From positions 124,001 to 188,000 of the forward strand of contig NZ_JAKUJZ010000003.1 of assembly GCF_022436675.1 (NCBI RefSeq): a stretch of DNA of 64,000 nt, in the 5' to 3' direction. Positions within the stretch are counted from its first letter, which is position 1; each line of letters begins with the position of its first letter. A program made the translations under genes and the position numbers. A model generated the notes under the pieces. The model was not told where the DNA came from and did no database searches. It saw nothing but the letters and a program-made list of their open reading frames with translations. This document shows, piece after piece, positions 43,406-52,401 of the stretch. Source of the DNA: Rheinheimera hassiensis. GTDB taxonomy: Bacteria > Pseudomonadota > Gammaproteobacteria > Enterobacterales > Alteromonadaceae.

Positions 43406-44365
43406 TTAACGTAATGAGTCTTTAAATAAATGCTGGCAGCGTTCAAGTTCGGCTTTGGTAATGGCAAATACGCCTAAACCACCGTGCTCAAATTCCAGCC
43501 AGTCAAACGCCACTTCGGGGAAATCCTGCTGCAGCTGCACCATGCTGTTGCCTACTTCACATACCAGCACGCCACCGTCGGTTAAATGAGCTGCGGCTTC
43601 ACGCAAAATACGCCGTGTCAGTGCCAGGCCATCTTCACCAGAGGCTAAGCCCAGCTCAGGCTCGTGGCGGTATTCGTCCGGCAAATCGGCCATATCGTCG
43701 GCATCAACGTACGGCGGGTTGGTCACGATTAGATCATACTGCGCGCCGTCCAAAACACTGTAGCCGTCTGATAATATCGGGAATACTCTGTGTTCCAGGC
43801 CATGGCTTTCAATGTTTAGCTGTGCCACTTCTAAGGCATCTTCGCTGATATCCACCGCATCAACTTCTGCATCAGCAAAAGCATAAGCACAGGCAATAGC
43901 AATACAGCCCGAACCGGTGCATAAATCCAGAATATGGTTTGGTGTTTTACCGCCAAGCTGGCGGATAAACTTAGTGCCGATTAATTCAGCAATTGGCGAG
44001 CGCGGCACCAGTACACGCTCATCCACATAAAACGGTAAACCGGCAAAATAGGCCTGATGCGTTAAATAAGCTGCTGGCAGGCGCTGTTCTATCCGTTGCT
44101 TTAACAGGTTGATAAAACTCTGGCGTTCTGCGCGGGTAAGGCGCACCGAAAACAGCTTTTCATCTGTCATTGGCGGCAAAAACAACACATGCGTTAGCAG
44201 TGCTGCAGCTTCATCCCAGGGGTTATCGGTGCCGTGGCCCAGATAAACCTGCGCCTGGTTTAATTTGCTGACGGCAAAACGCAACCAGTCGTGCACGGTA
44301 ATAAGTTCAACGAGGGCGTCGCTAATCAATTGTGGGGTAAACAGAATTTCGCCAGTATCGGACAT
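43406..44365 (-). CDS. prmB: Ribosomal protein L3 N5-glutamine methyltransferase
   Basis: 319 residues starting at [12 protein letters not shown]; a longer in-frame start would overlap smrB and has no support. The SAM-binding motif [12 protein letters not shown] and the glutamine-methylating NPPY motif ([11 protein letters not shown]) are present, with the long N-terminal PrmB domain ([16 protein letters not shown]). It methylates a glutamine of L3 during ribosome assembly. Divergent from smrB. Confidence 0.94.
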   Translation of the reverse strand: MSDTGEILFTPQLISDALVELITVHDWLRFAVSKLNQAQVYLGHGTDNPWDEAAALLTHVLFLPPMTDEKLFSVRLTRAERQSFINLLKQRIEQRLPAAYLTHQAYFAGLPFYVDERVLVPRSPIAELIGTKFIRQLGGKTPNHILDLCTGSGCIAIACAYAFADAEVDAVDISEDALEVAQLNIESHGLEHRVFPILSDGYSVLDGAQYDLIVTNPPYVDADDMADLPDEYRHEPELGLASGEDGLALTRRILREAAAHLTDGGVLVCEVGNSMVQLQQDFPEVAFDWLEFEHGGLGVFAITKAELERCQHLFKDSLR

Positions 44366-44418
44366 GATGAATTTAAGCTCTTTTTGTAATAACCGGTCAG
44401 TTTGAGTAGACTTGCGCG

Positions 44419-44961
44419 ATGCAAAAGAAAGCCATTGTAACATCAACCGGCATTAGTGCCGAGGACAGCCAGCTGTTTCGCGAGTCGATAACAGGCGCAC
44501 AGCCTATTGCGCAGGACAAGATACCGCCAGTTGCTGCCCCCCGCAAGAAAAAAAGACGTACAGACGTCTTAAGCAAACAGCTTGATGAAAATTTATTCTG
44601 CTTCTCAGATGAGTTTGAAGGTTATGTTGCCGACGGCGCTAGCCTTAGCTGGATACAAAGCGGTGATGATCCGCATTTAGCCGGACGTTTGCGCCGCGGT
44701 GAATTTCAGCCCCAGGTAGTGCTGGACCTACACGGCATGACCACCCAACAGGCAAAAACGGAACTGGCCGGCCTCTTGGCATACTGTGAAAAACAGCAAT
44801 TTAACTGTGCCTGCGTAGTGCATGGGAAAGGTTTGGGTATTTTAGCGAAGAAAGTGCCTAACTGGCTGATACAACACCCTAATGTACGCGCCTTTCATAC
44901 CGCGCCGAAAAGCTGGGGCAAGCATGGCGCGCTGATACTGTTACTGAAAATAGCCAGCTAA
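44419..44961 (+). CDS. smrB: Endonuclease SmrB (ribosome rescue)
   Basis: 180 residues with a C-terminal Smr domain: [11 protein letters not shown] and the catalytic-loop [12 protein letters not shown], then [17 protein letters not shown]. SmrB cleaves mRNA between collided ribosomes. Divergent from prmB and convergent with sixA with two bases between stop codons, as in E. coli. Confidence 0.93.
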   Translation: MQKKAIVTSTGISAEDSQLFRESITGAQPIAQDKIPPVAAPRKKKRRTDVLSKQLDENLFCFSDEFEGYVADGASLSWIQSGDDPHLAGRLRRGEFQPQVVLDLHGMTTQQAKTELAGLLAYCEKQQFNCACVVHGKGLGILAKKVPNWLIQHPNVRAFHTAPKSWGKHGALILLLKIAS

Positions 44962-44963
44962 AA

Positions 44964-45452
44964 TCAGAAACTCAGCAGCGCCAGCTCCTGCGGTGATAAT
45001 CGCTCTAACAAACGCCCAGCCTGCCCTGGCTGATAATCAATACAAGCCAGCTGCGCCGGGCTGAATATTGGCGCCTGATCCGGCACAGTAAAAGCTTCCA
45101 CCAAAAAACTGACTAATGGCATATGCGATACCAGCAACACACGGGCATCGGGCTTTTCGCTGATGCGGGCGTCAAAATAGGCTTTAAATAACGCGGCATC
45201 ACCGTCTGGCACCAGTTGCGACACAATCTCAAGTTGGCTAAACGGCGCCTGCTTGGCTAACATTAGCTCTGCAGTTTGACGGGTTCGTTGATAGGGGCTT
45301 GCCCAAACCCAGTCAAAGGCGGCATAGTGGTGCTGTAACCATAACGCCATCTGGCTAACCTCATGCTGACCTCTGGCATTTAGCTGTCGCTGGCTATCTT
45401 CCGATGATAGCGGCTCTGCTTCACCATGACGCATGATAACGAGATTTACCAT
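44964..45452 (-). CDS. sixA: Phosphohistidine phosphatase SixA
   Basis: 162 residues with the RHG catalytic motif (IMRHGEAEP, His9), partner arginine/histidine residues in WASPYQRTRQTAE and SHMPLVSFL. SixA removes phosphate from histidine phosphotransfer domains. Convergent with smrB. Confidence 0.92.
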   Translation of the reverse strand: MVNLVIMRHGEAEPLSSEDSQRQLNARGQHEVSQMALWLQHHYAAFDWVWASPYQRTRQTAELMLAKQAPFSQLEIVSQLVPDGDAALFKAYFDARISEKPDARVLLVSHMPLVSFLVEAFTVPDQAPIFSPAQLACIDYQPGQAGRLLERLSPQELALLSF

Positions 45453-45654
45453 TGCTTAAGTACCATACTGCTGTTTGAGTCCTGTTAAATCCCGGGCAGA
45501 TAACAATACGCCGGGTAAAAATTGTGCGCTATGATAATGAAAGTTGTCGTCCAGAGTAACTGCTAATAACGCATAACATCTAAGCTGTTTATTACTTATC
45601 GCTATGATAAAGCCGTTCAGAGCCACACCAGTACCGTATAAAAAAGGATAACTT

Positions 45655-48450
45655 TTGAAAAATAGTCAGATATTGCAAAGCCCTAACGACAGTAGCAGCT
45701 ATGAATACCTGCAACTAAGCAACGGCTTAACAGTATTACTGGTACATCAGGCTGATAGTGAGAAAAGTGCCGCGGCGCTTACGGTAAATGTTGGCCACTT
45801 TGATGATCCTCTGCCACGCGAAGGTTTAGCACACTTTTTAGAGCATATGTTGTTTCTTGGCTCTGTACGCTACCCTGTAGCTGGCGACTACCAGCAGTTT
45901 ATCAGCCATCACGGAGGCAGCCATAACGCCTGGACCGGCACCGAGCACAGCAGTTTTTTCTTTGATATTGATACCGCATTTTTTGCCGAAGGGCTGGACC
46001 GTTTCGCCGATATGTTTAGCCAGCCGTTGTTTAGCCAGGAATATGTCGAAAAAGAACGCCACGCTATTGAGGCCGAATTTTCGCTGAAGTTAAAAGACGA
46101 TGGCCGGCGGATTTATCAGGTACATAAAGAAACCATTAATCCGGCGCATCCATTTGCTAAATTTTCTGTCGGTAACCTGAGTACTCTGGCAGACACTGCC
46201 GAGGGCAGCCTGCAACAGGCTCTACTTGATTTTTTTACTGCACAATACAGTGCCAGCCGTATGACGCTGGCCTTGGTATCATCGCTAACCTTAGCAGAGC
46301 AAAAACAGTTGGTGTTGCAGTATTTCAGTGCATTACCGTCCCATTTACCGGCAAAAGCCGCCCTGACAGTGCCACTGTATTTACCCGAGCATCAGGCAAT
46401 ACAGCTTAATATTCAGCCGCACCGTGACACACAAAAATTAGTGGTCAGTTTTGCCATGCCGGATATTCAACACTGGTATAAACATAAAATTATCAGCTTT
46501 ATTGCTCATTTACTGGGCGATGAAGGCCAGGGTTCATTACTCAGTCACCTTAAGCAGTTGGGCCTGGTAAACCAGCTAAGTGCTGGCGGTGGCATAGATG
46601 GCAGTAACTATAAAGACTTTACCATCGCCTTTGAGCTTACCGATGCCGGTCTTAACGGCCGCGACACTATTTTGCAGGCACTGTTCAGTGTACTGGCAGA
46701 GCTAAAACGCCAGCCTCTACCTACCGGCTTATTTGCCGAGCGGCAAAAACTGCTGCACTGGAGTTATTTGTATCAGGAGCCTTCAACAGCGCAGCAAACG
46801 GCTAATCATTTATCAGTCAGTATGCAGCACTACCCGATGGAAGATGTCATCTTCGGTGATTACCGCATGGAGCTGCCAGATACGGCGTTATACCAGCAAG
46901 TGTTAGGCTATTTTAGCAGTAACAATATGCGGCTAATGTTTATTGCACCGGGTGCTACCGCCACTCATGAGGCGCGCTGGTATCAAACACCCTACAGTGT
47001 AGAGCCACTAAGCGCAGAACTACTGCGTCAGTTGGATAACTGCCAGCCTGACAGCGCCATTAGCCTGCCCGCGGCCAACCCTTATTTAACCGGCGATATC
47101 AGCCTGCTTGAACAAAGTGCACATATGGCACTGCCCAAAGCGATATACCAGCAGCAGGCACTTAGCATCTGGTATAAAGCCGATACTGATTTTCATACCC
47201 CTAAAGGCCACATTTTTGTTCAGCTTAGCCTGCCGCACAGTATTAATAACTGCATGCAAATGGCCGCCACCCGGCTTTGGGTTGAGCTGTTTTTGGATAA
47301 TATTAACCAGCAGTTTTACGCTGCCACCACCATCGGTCTGGTATATCATCTGCACGTGCAACGCCAGGGGATCAGTATTCACACCAGTGGACTGGCCACC
47401 AACCAAATTCTGCTGTTACAAGAGTTGCTAAAAGAAATGCCGGCGCAGCAATTTGACGAAACCCGCTTTGCCGAGCTAAAACGCCAGTTGGGCCGGCACT
47501 GGCGCAACAGCAGCAAAAACAAACCAGTTTCGCGCTTATTCAGCCAGTTATCGGCTATTTTACAGCCACTAAACCCTGAAATTGAACAACTGGCAGATGC
47601 ATTAGATGCACTGAGCTTCAGCGACTTTTTGCAATTTGACCGCGATCTGCTGCAGCAGGTGCATATTGAAAGTTTATTGCTGGGTAACTGGTCGGCTAGC
47701 CAGGCGACCCAACTGACCGACGTGCTGCATAGCTGGCAAATGCAATTGCCCAGCACAGGCTTGCGGCTAAACAACCCGGCGTTTGCTTTACAAGGCCAGG
47801 GCCCGGTGTGGCTGCAACAGGATGTCGAGCATAACGACCACGCTCTGGTGATTTATTTACCGGCACAACAAGCTACACCTGAACACATGGCGCTGTTTAT
47901 GCTGGCAAATCATGTGTTATCACCGGAGTATTTTCATCAGCTACGTACAGAGCAACAATTGGGTTATCTGGTAGGTACCGGTTATGTGCCTATCAACACC
48001 TTACCCGGTATTGCTTTTTATGTGCAGTCACCTAACACCCACTGCGAACAATTGTACGAAGCGACTATCATGTTTTTCCGCGCTTTTCTGGCCGACACTG
48101 AAACCATGTCAGCAGAGGATTTTGCCGAAATAAAACAAGGCTTACTGGCCCAACTACATGAGCGGGACAACAGCCTGGGAGCGAGAGCAAAACGTTACTG
48201 GCTGGCACTGGGCCAGCAAGACCATAGTTTTGCGTTAAACGATCAGATTGCCAGCGCATTAAGTGCGCTGAGCCTTAGCGACTTTATTGCGTTTTTGCAG
48301 CAGCTGTTACTGCCCGATTATGATGCCATTTTTCTGGCGACGGATGGCAAGCCAACACACAGCCATTTGCAGTTCAGTACAGCAGCTGATTTGAAACAGC
48401 GGCTGGCGCAAAAACAAATTGCTTTTGACAGTACCGGTAAAGTTATATAA
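45655..48450 (+). CDS. M16-family (pitrilysin-like) zinc protease
   Basis: 931 residues, the size of protease III. The inverted zinc motif HFLEH (His60, Glu63, His64) with Glu140 in AIEAEFSLK downstream is intact. A C-terminal half repeats the fold without the zinc site. No signal peptide is evident, so it may be cytoplasmic, unlike E. coli PtrA. Starts at TTG preceded by AAAGGATAACTT. Degrades medium peptides; specific role not known. Confidence 0.9.
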   Translation: MKNSQILQSPNDSSSYEYLQLSNGLTVLLVHQADSEKSAAALTVNVGHFDDPLPREGLAHFLEHMLFLGSVRYPVAGDYQQFISHHGGSHNAWTGTEHSSFFFDIDTAFFAEGLDRFADMFSQPLFSQEYVEKERHAIEAEFSLKLKDDGRRIYQVHKETINPAHPFAKFSVGNLSTLADTAEGSLQQALLDFFTAQYSASRMTLALVSSLTLAEQKQLVLQYFSALPSHLPAKAALTVPLYLPEHQAIQLNIQPHRDTQKLVVSFAMPDIQHWYKHKIISFIAHLLGDEGQGSLLSHLKQLGLVNQLSAGGGIDGSNYKDFTIAFELTDAGLNGRDTILQALFSVLAELKRQPLPTGLFAERQKLLHWSYLYQEPSTAQQTANHLSVSMQHYPMEDVIFGDYRMELPDTALYQQVLGYFSSNNMRLMFIAPGATATHEARWYQTPYSVEPLSAELLRQLDNCQPDSAISLPAANPYLTGDISLLEQSAHMALPKAIYQQQALSIWYKADTDFHTPKGHIFVQLSLPHSINNCMQMAATRLWVELFLDNINQQFYAATTIGLVYHLHVQRQGISIHTSGLATNQILLLQELLKEMPAQQFDETRFAELKRQLGRHWRNSSKNKPVSRLFSQLSAILQPLNPEIEQLADALDALSFSDFLQFDRDLLQQVHIESLLLGNWSASQATQLTDVLHSWQMQLPSTGLRLNNPAFALQGQGPVWLQQDVEHNDHALVIYLPAQQATPEHMALFMLANHVLSPEYFHQLRTEQQLGYLVGTGYVPINTLPGIAFYVQSPNTHCEQLYEATIMFFRAFLADTETMSAEDFAEIKQGLLAQLHERDNSLGARAKRYWLALGQQDHSFALNDQIASALSALSLSDFIAFLQQLLLPDYDAIFLATDGKPTHSHLQFSTAADLKQRLAQKQIAFDSTGKVI

Positions 48451-48484
48451 CGTAAGCGTTCATATTGCTGACTAGCCATTATAA

Positions 48485-50734
48485 GTGTTAGTAAAACTAA
48501 AAAAAATTATAAATATCAGCGCATTGCTCCTTAGCTTTTTGCCCTTTAACCTGCATGCAGCGGGCTGGACTAGCTTGCAACCCTATGTGCTCAGCATGGT
48601 TTTACTGTGCTCTTTTGGCGCCTTAATTCTGGCGCATGTCAGCATTTTAAAAATGCGCCGTTATCAGGCAAAACTTGAAAGCAGTGAAGAGCGGCTGCGG
48701 CTGTCACTCTGGGGCAGCGGCGATGAACTATGGGACTGGAATATCAGCAGTGGCGAGCTGTATCGCTCCAGCTCCTGGCTGCATCCGGTAGAGCTACAAC
48801 CTAACACCAGCGATGTGCCGCCGAATAAGCAACAAATTCATCCACAGGATATTGACCGCGTCTGCCAGCAGTTACAGCTGCATCTGGAAGGTAAAACCAG
48901 CCACTTCGAAGCCACCTACCGGCTTAAAACTGCCGATCAGCACTGGACCTGGGTACTGGACCGCGGCAAAGCCGTAGAGTTTGCCAAAAACGGCAAACCC
49001 AGCCGCATGACTGGCACACTGAAAAACATTCACCAGATAAAACAAACAGAAGAGCAACTACAACTGTTTGCCCGCTGCCTGCAAACCATTTCCGATGCGG
49101 TGGTAATTTGCGATACCGATTTTAACATTATTGAGGTAAACCCGGCTTTTAGTAAAATTACCGGCAAATCCCGCGAATTAATGCTTAACCGCCGTTTTGA
49201 ACTAACGATGTACCCCAGCCGGTTTATGCATGATATCCGCCACACACTGCACCTGCACGGCAGCTGGAGTGGTGAAATCCGTGAGCAGCGCCTTAACGCA
49301 GAAGTGTATCAGGCCGAGCTGACTTTCGATTTAATTAAAGATGACCTGGGTTTGGTCAGCCAGTATGTTGCTGTATTTTCTGACATTACCGAGCGAAAAC
49401 TACGAGAGGCCGAGCTAAGCCGTCTGGCCAGTAGTGACACCCTGACCGGCCTGCCGAACCGGGCGGTATTTTTACAAAAGCTGGCACAACTGGTAACTGA
49501 AAAAACCGAGCACGCACTGCTGGTATTCGATTTAGATAACTTTAAAAAAATTAACGATTCCCTCGGCCATGAACTTGGTGACAACCTGTTGTGTAAACTG
49601 GCTGATCGTTTAAGTAATTATCAACGCTATCAGAACTGTTTGTATCGATTGGGGGGCGATGAGTTTGCCTTGCTGCTTGATCACACTAACGACCTGCACT
49701 TTATCACCTCACTGGCAAAAGAGCTGCTGGCGCTGATAAACCAACCGATATTGGTTAATCAGCATGAACTGGCCATTACCAGTAGCATTGGCATAGTATT
49801 GTTCCCGGATGATGGTAGCGATCCGCAGGCACTGCTGCGTAATGCCGATACCGCCATGTATCACGCAAAAAGCCAGGGTGCCAACCGCTATCTGTTTTTT
49901 AATGACTCGATGAACAAACTGGCAGTAAAACGGCTACAGGTAGAAAACCTTATCCGCCATGGCCTGAAAGAAAATTACTTCACTGTTTATTATCAGCCGA
50001 AAATGGATATTGTCACCGGCCGGTTAACCGGTATGGAAGCACTGGTGCGTTTTATTACCCCCAAGGGCGGCTTAATCAGCCCGGCCAGTTTTATTCCGGT
50101 AGCAGAAGAAACCGGCCAGATCATAGAAATTGGTGAAGTGGTTTTGCGTCAGGCCTGTAAGGATGTAAAACGCTGGATCGATCAGGATTTATTTCAGGGC
50201 CGGGTTGCAGTTAACTTATCTTCACGCCAGTTCAGCCTGCCATTTTTGTGTGAGCAGATAGACGATATTTTGCAGGAAACCGAACTGCCCTCTTATCATC
50301 TGGAACTGGAAATTACCGAAGGCACGGTAATGCAGTCGCCGCCGCAGGCGATTGACACCATGAAAAAACTACGCGCCCGTGGTATTCATCTGGCAATGGA
50401 TGACTTTGGCACCGGCTATTCGTCACTGGCGTATTTAAAACAGTTTCCGCTAAACACGCTGAAAATAGACAAAGCTTTTGTCGACGACATGAACACCGCA
50501 CGCGGCCGTAATATGGTAGACACCATAGTGACCATTGCGCATAACCTGAGCCTGACGGTAGTAGCTGAGGGCGTTGAACAAGCAGAACAGCTTGAGATGC
50601 TGCGTAAACTGCGCTGCGAAGTGATCCAGGGCTACTACTACAGTAAACCACTGTCTGCAGATGACTTTGCAGACTTTTTACGCCAGCACAAAATACAGCA
50701 CAATAAACCGGTTGCTGTACCCGCGCTTAGCTAA
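48485..50734 (+). CDS. Membrane PAS-GGDEF-EAL cyclic-di-GMP protein
   Basis: 749 residues. Two hydrophobic helices (about 8-25 and 32-55) are followed by two PAS domains (about 60-180 and 185-305), GGDEF (about 310-470) with intact RLGGDEFAL, and EAL (about 480-735) with EALVRF, DDFGTGYSS, LKIDKAF and AEGVE all conserved. Both synthesis and breakdown of cyclic-di-GMP are therefore possible on sequence grounds. Starts at GTG with only a weak ribosome site, 34 bp after the protease gene; the two may be co-transcribed. Confidence 0.9.
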   Translation: MLVKLKKIINISALLLSFLPFNLHAAGWTSLQPYVLSMVLLCSFGALILAHVSILKMRRYQAKLESSEERLRLSLWGSGDELWDWNISSGELYRSSSWLHPVELQPNTSDVPPNKQQIHPQDIDRVCQQLQLHLEGKTSHFEATYRLKTADQHWTWVLDRGKAVEFAKNGKPSRMTGTLKNIHQIKQTEEQLQLFARCLQTISDAVVICDTDFNIIEVNPAFSKITGKSRELMLNRRFELTMYPSRFMHDIRHTLHLHGSWSGEIREQRLNAEVYQAELTFDLIKDDLGLVSQYVAVFSDITERKLREAELSRLASSDTLTGLPNRAVFLQKLAQLVTEKTEHALLVFDLDNFKKINDSLGHELGDNLLCKLADRLSNYQRYQNCLYRLGGDEFALLLDHTNDLHFITSLAKELLALINQPILVNQHELAITSSIGIVLFPDDGSDPQALLRNADTAMYHAKSQGANRYLFFNDSMNKLAVKRLQVENLIRHGLKENYFTVYYQPKMDIVTGRLTGMEALVRFITPKGGLISPASFIPVAEETGQIIEIGEVVLRQACKDVKRWIDQDLFQGRVAVNLSSRQFSLPFLCEQIDDILQETELPSYHLELEITEGTVMQSPPQAIDTMKKLRARGIHLAMDDFGTGYSSLAYLKQFPLNTLKIDKAFVDDMNTARGRNMVDTIVTIAHNLSLTVVAEGVEQAEQLEMLRKLRCEVIQGYYYSKPLSADDFADFLRQHKIQHNKPVAVPALS

Positions 50735-50756
50735 GCTTATGCTGAACCGCAGCTAC

Positions 50757-50785
50757 AAAAAAGCCCCGATAACGGGGCTTTAAGT
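50757..50785. terminator. Bidirectional terminator between GGDEF-EAL gene and maoP
   Basis: Stem AAAGCCCCG / CGGGGCTTT with a short ATAA loop, flanked by A-rich and T-rich sequence, between two convergent genes. Confidence 0.85.
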
Positions 50786-51132
50786 TAGTCTGAGTCGGTC
50801 TCGACATAGGAAAAGTCGTCACTGCCATCGGCAATACGCTTTTTACCGAACACAGTATGAAACTTACGCTTTTCTGCCAGGCGCTGTTTGTATTTCAGCC
50901 AGGTTTTTTCAAACGCTGTGGTGGCAGGCTCTTCACCTTTACACACCAATATAAAACGTTTTTCCTCATCATTCACTGGTGCGCGGTTACCCTGCTCCAG
51001 CTCCTGCATTGCCACCCCATGTTTCTCCAGCATGTTACCTTCTGCCAGAGTAAAGCGCCCGGACCGCGTAAATCCTCTTGGGAAATTACGGTCATCGAAA
51101 AAGCGACGGTTAGCGACAAAACTTTGCTGCAT
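50785..51132 (-). CDS. maoP: MaoP family protein (YifE, DUF413)
   Basis: 115 residues aligned to E. coli MaoP/YifE through NRRFFDDRNFPRGFTRSG, EKHGVAMQELE and KFHTVFGKKR. In E. coli MaoP organises the Ori macrodomain through a nearby DNA site, maoS. It is divergent from hdfR here, as in E. coli. Confidence 0.88.
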   Translation of the reverse strand: MQQSFVANRRFFDDRNFPRGFTRSGRFTLAEGNMLEKHGVAMQELEQGNRAPVNDEEKRFILVCKGEEPATTAFEKTWLKYKQRLAEKRKFHTVFGKKRIADGSDDFSYVETDSD

Positions 51133-51223
51133 CACTTTTTTCCTCTAATCTCGTTGAATATCAAGCCAGCCTGTTTAAACTGTGCGGAGTATGGTTAACA
51201 AAATTCCCGTCGTAAAACAAATA

Positions 51224-51246
51224 TTTTTTATCGACACCATAAAAAA
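51224..51246. promoter_or_regulatory. Inverted repeat upstream of hdfR
   Basis: TTTTTTAT - 7 bp - ATAAAAAA, an 8-bp inverted repeat 16 bp before the hdfR start, inside the maoP-hdfR divergent region. It could be an HdfR autoregulatory site or be chance in AT-rich sequence. Confidence 0.4.
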
Positions 51247-51261
51247 ACTAAAGGATTCGAT

Positions 51262-52122
51262 TTGGATACCGAACTGCTTAAAACCTTTATAGAAGTTCAG
51301 CGTACAAGGCATTTTGGTAAAGCCGCAGAAAATCTCTACCTGACCCAGTCTGCCGTTAGCTTCCGCATCCGTCAGTTGGAACAGCAACTTGGCGTTAACC
51401 TATTCAGCCGTTACCGTAATAATATTCAGCTTACCGCCGCCGGAGAGCGCTTATTACCGCATGCTGAGGCCATGCTGACAGCATTGCAACGAGCCCGCCA
51501 AGACGTTGCGGTAAGCGCTGAGCAGGCCCTGCAACTCTCTATCGCGGCTACCGCTAATGTGTGGGATGCGTTTTTATTGCAAGGCTTTATCAACATCCAA
51601 AGAGCGCTGCCGGGTTTATCCTGGCGGGCCGAATCGATGGGCAAAGATCAGATTGCCCGGCAAGTACTGGAGCGCCATCTCGATCTGGCTATTTTGTTTG
51701 ATGCGCCCAAAATAGACGAAATGCAAATAGATAAGCTCGGAGATATAAAGCTATTACCCGTGACCACTTTTGCCAGCAACAATGCCGCAGAGGCTATGCA
51801 ACAGCAATATATTCTGGTTGATTGGGGTACCGCTTTTGATATCCAGCATGCGCGTTTCTTCCCTGATTTACCGCCACCGCAGTTACGTACCGGCAGTGCG
51901 CGTATTGCACTGGAGCTGATGCAGCAAAGCGGCGGTTCGGCCTATTTGCCCGATACCATGGTAAAAAACCTGCTGGCTGATGCCAGCTTACGCCTGATTA
52001 AAGATGCGCCGGTAATGACGCGGGAACTGTTTGCTATATCCTTGCCCAAAGCCGCACAACGCAGCCAGATCAGCGATATTATTGCGCAATTGCGCACCAT
52101 GCTACACAGCACCGCTAAATAA
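51262..52122 (+). CDS. hdfR: LysR-type regulator HdfR
   Basis: 286 residues. The N-terminal 60 residues match E. coli HdfR closely (LYLTQSAVSFRIRQLEQQLG helix-turn-helix). TTG start with AAAGGA ribosome site. E. coli HdfR represses the flagellar master operon and activates gltBD; the effector domain here is more divergent. Divergent from maoP. Confidence 0.88.
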   Translation: MDTELLKTFIEVQRTRHFGKAAENLYLTQSAVSFRIRQLEQQLGVNLFSRYRNNIQLTAAGERLLPHAEAMLTALQRARQDVAVSAEQALQLSIAATANVWDAFLLQGFINIQRALPGLSWRAESMGKDQIARQVLERHLDLAILFDAPKIDEMQIDKLGDIKLLPVTTFASNNAAEAMQQQYILVDWGTAFDIQHARFFPDLPPPQLRTGSARIALELMQQSGGSAYLPDTMVKNLLADASLRLIKDAPVMTRELFAISLPKAAQRSQISDIIAQLRTMLHSTAK

Positions 52123-52135
52123 CAACACTAGATAT

Positions 52136-52333
52136 TCAGGGCCGGAATAACACGGTGTTGCGACCGTGCGCTTTATTAAGCTGCAGGCGCTTATGGCTGT
52201 TAAACAGGGGCAACAGCAGCGGGCCGGTAAATAAGGCCGCCAGCGCCCATTTAAACGCCTTCATGCCGCTGCGAAGCGCTGCAATATAAATACCAATGAC
52301 GCTTAGCAACCATACTACCGGTAACACTAACAC
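52136..52333 (-). CDS. Small membrane protein of unknown function
   Basis: About 65 residues with two hydrophobic segments (VLVLPVVWLLSVIGIYIAA and FKWALAALFTGPLLLPLF) and a basic tail. Start set at the GTG preceded by GAGGGG at proper spacing; a GTG two codons earlier would be too close. It starts only about 15 bp after a strong hairpin that ends the fadIJ transcript, so its transcription must come from readthrough or from a promoter within the hairpin. Family not recognised. Confidence 0.55.
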   Translation of the reverse strand: MLVLPVVWLLSVIGIYIAALRSGMKAFKWALAALFTGPLLLPLFNSHKRLQLNKAHGRNTVLFRP

Positions 52334-52347
52334 TTGCACCCCCTCAA

Positions 52348-52386
52348 AATAGCAACAGGCCGGTTATTATACCGGCCTGTTGCTAT
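52348..52386. terminator. fadIJ terminator
   Basis: Near-perfect stem AATAGCAACAGGCCGGT / ACCGGCCTGTTGCTATT with a 4-5 base loop, 16 bp beyond the fadJ stop codon. Confidence 0.85.
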
Positions 52387-52401
52387 TACTGCTGTTAAGC
52401 T

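Noticed and set aside
45453-45654. Gap before the pitrilysin-like protease as a small RNA or gene
   Set aside because: No hairpin with T-run, no protein-like frame and no clear promoter seen; left as ordinary intergenic sequence.
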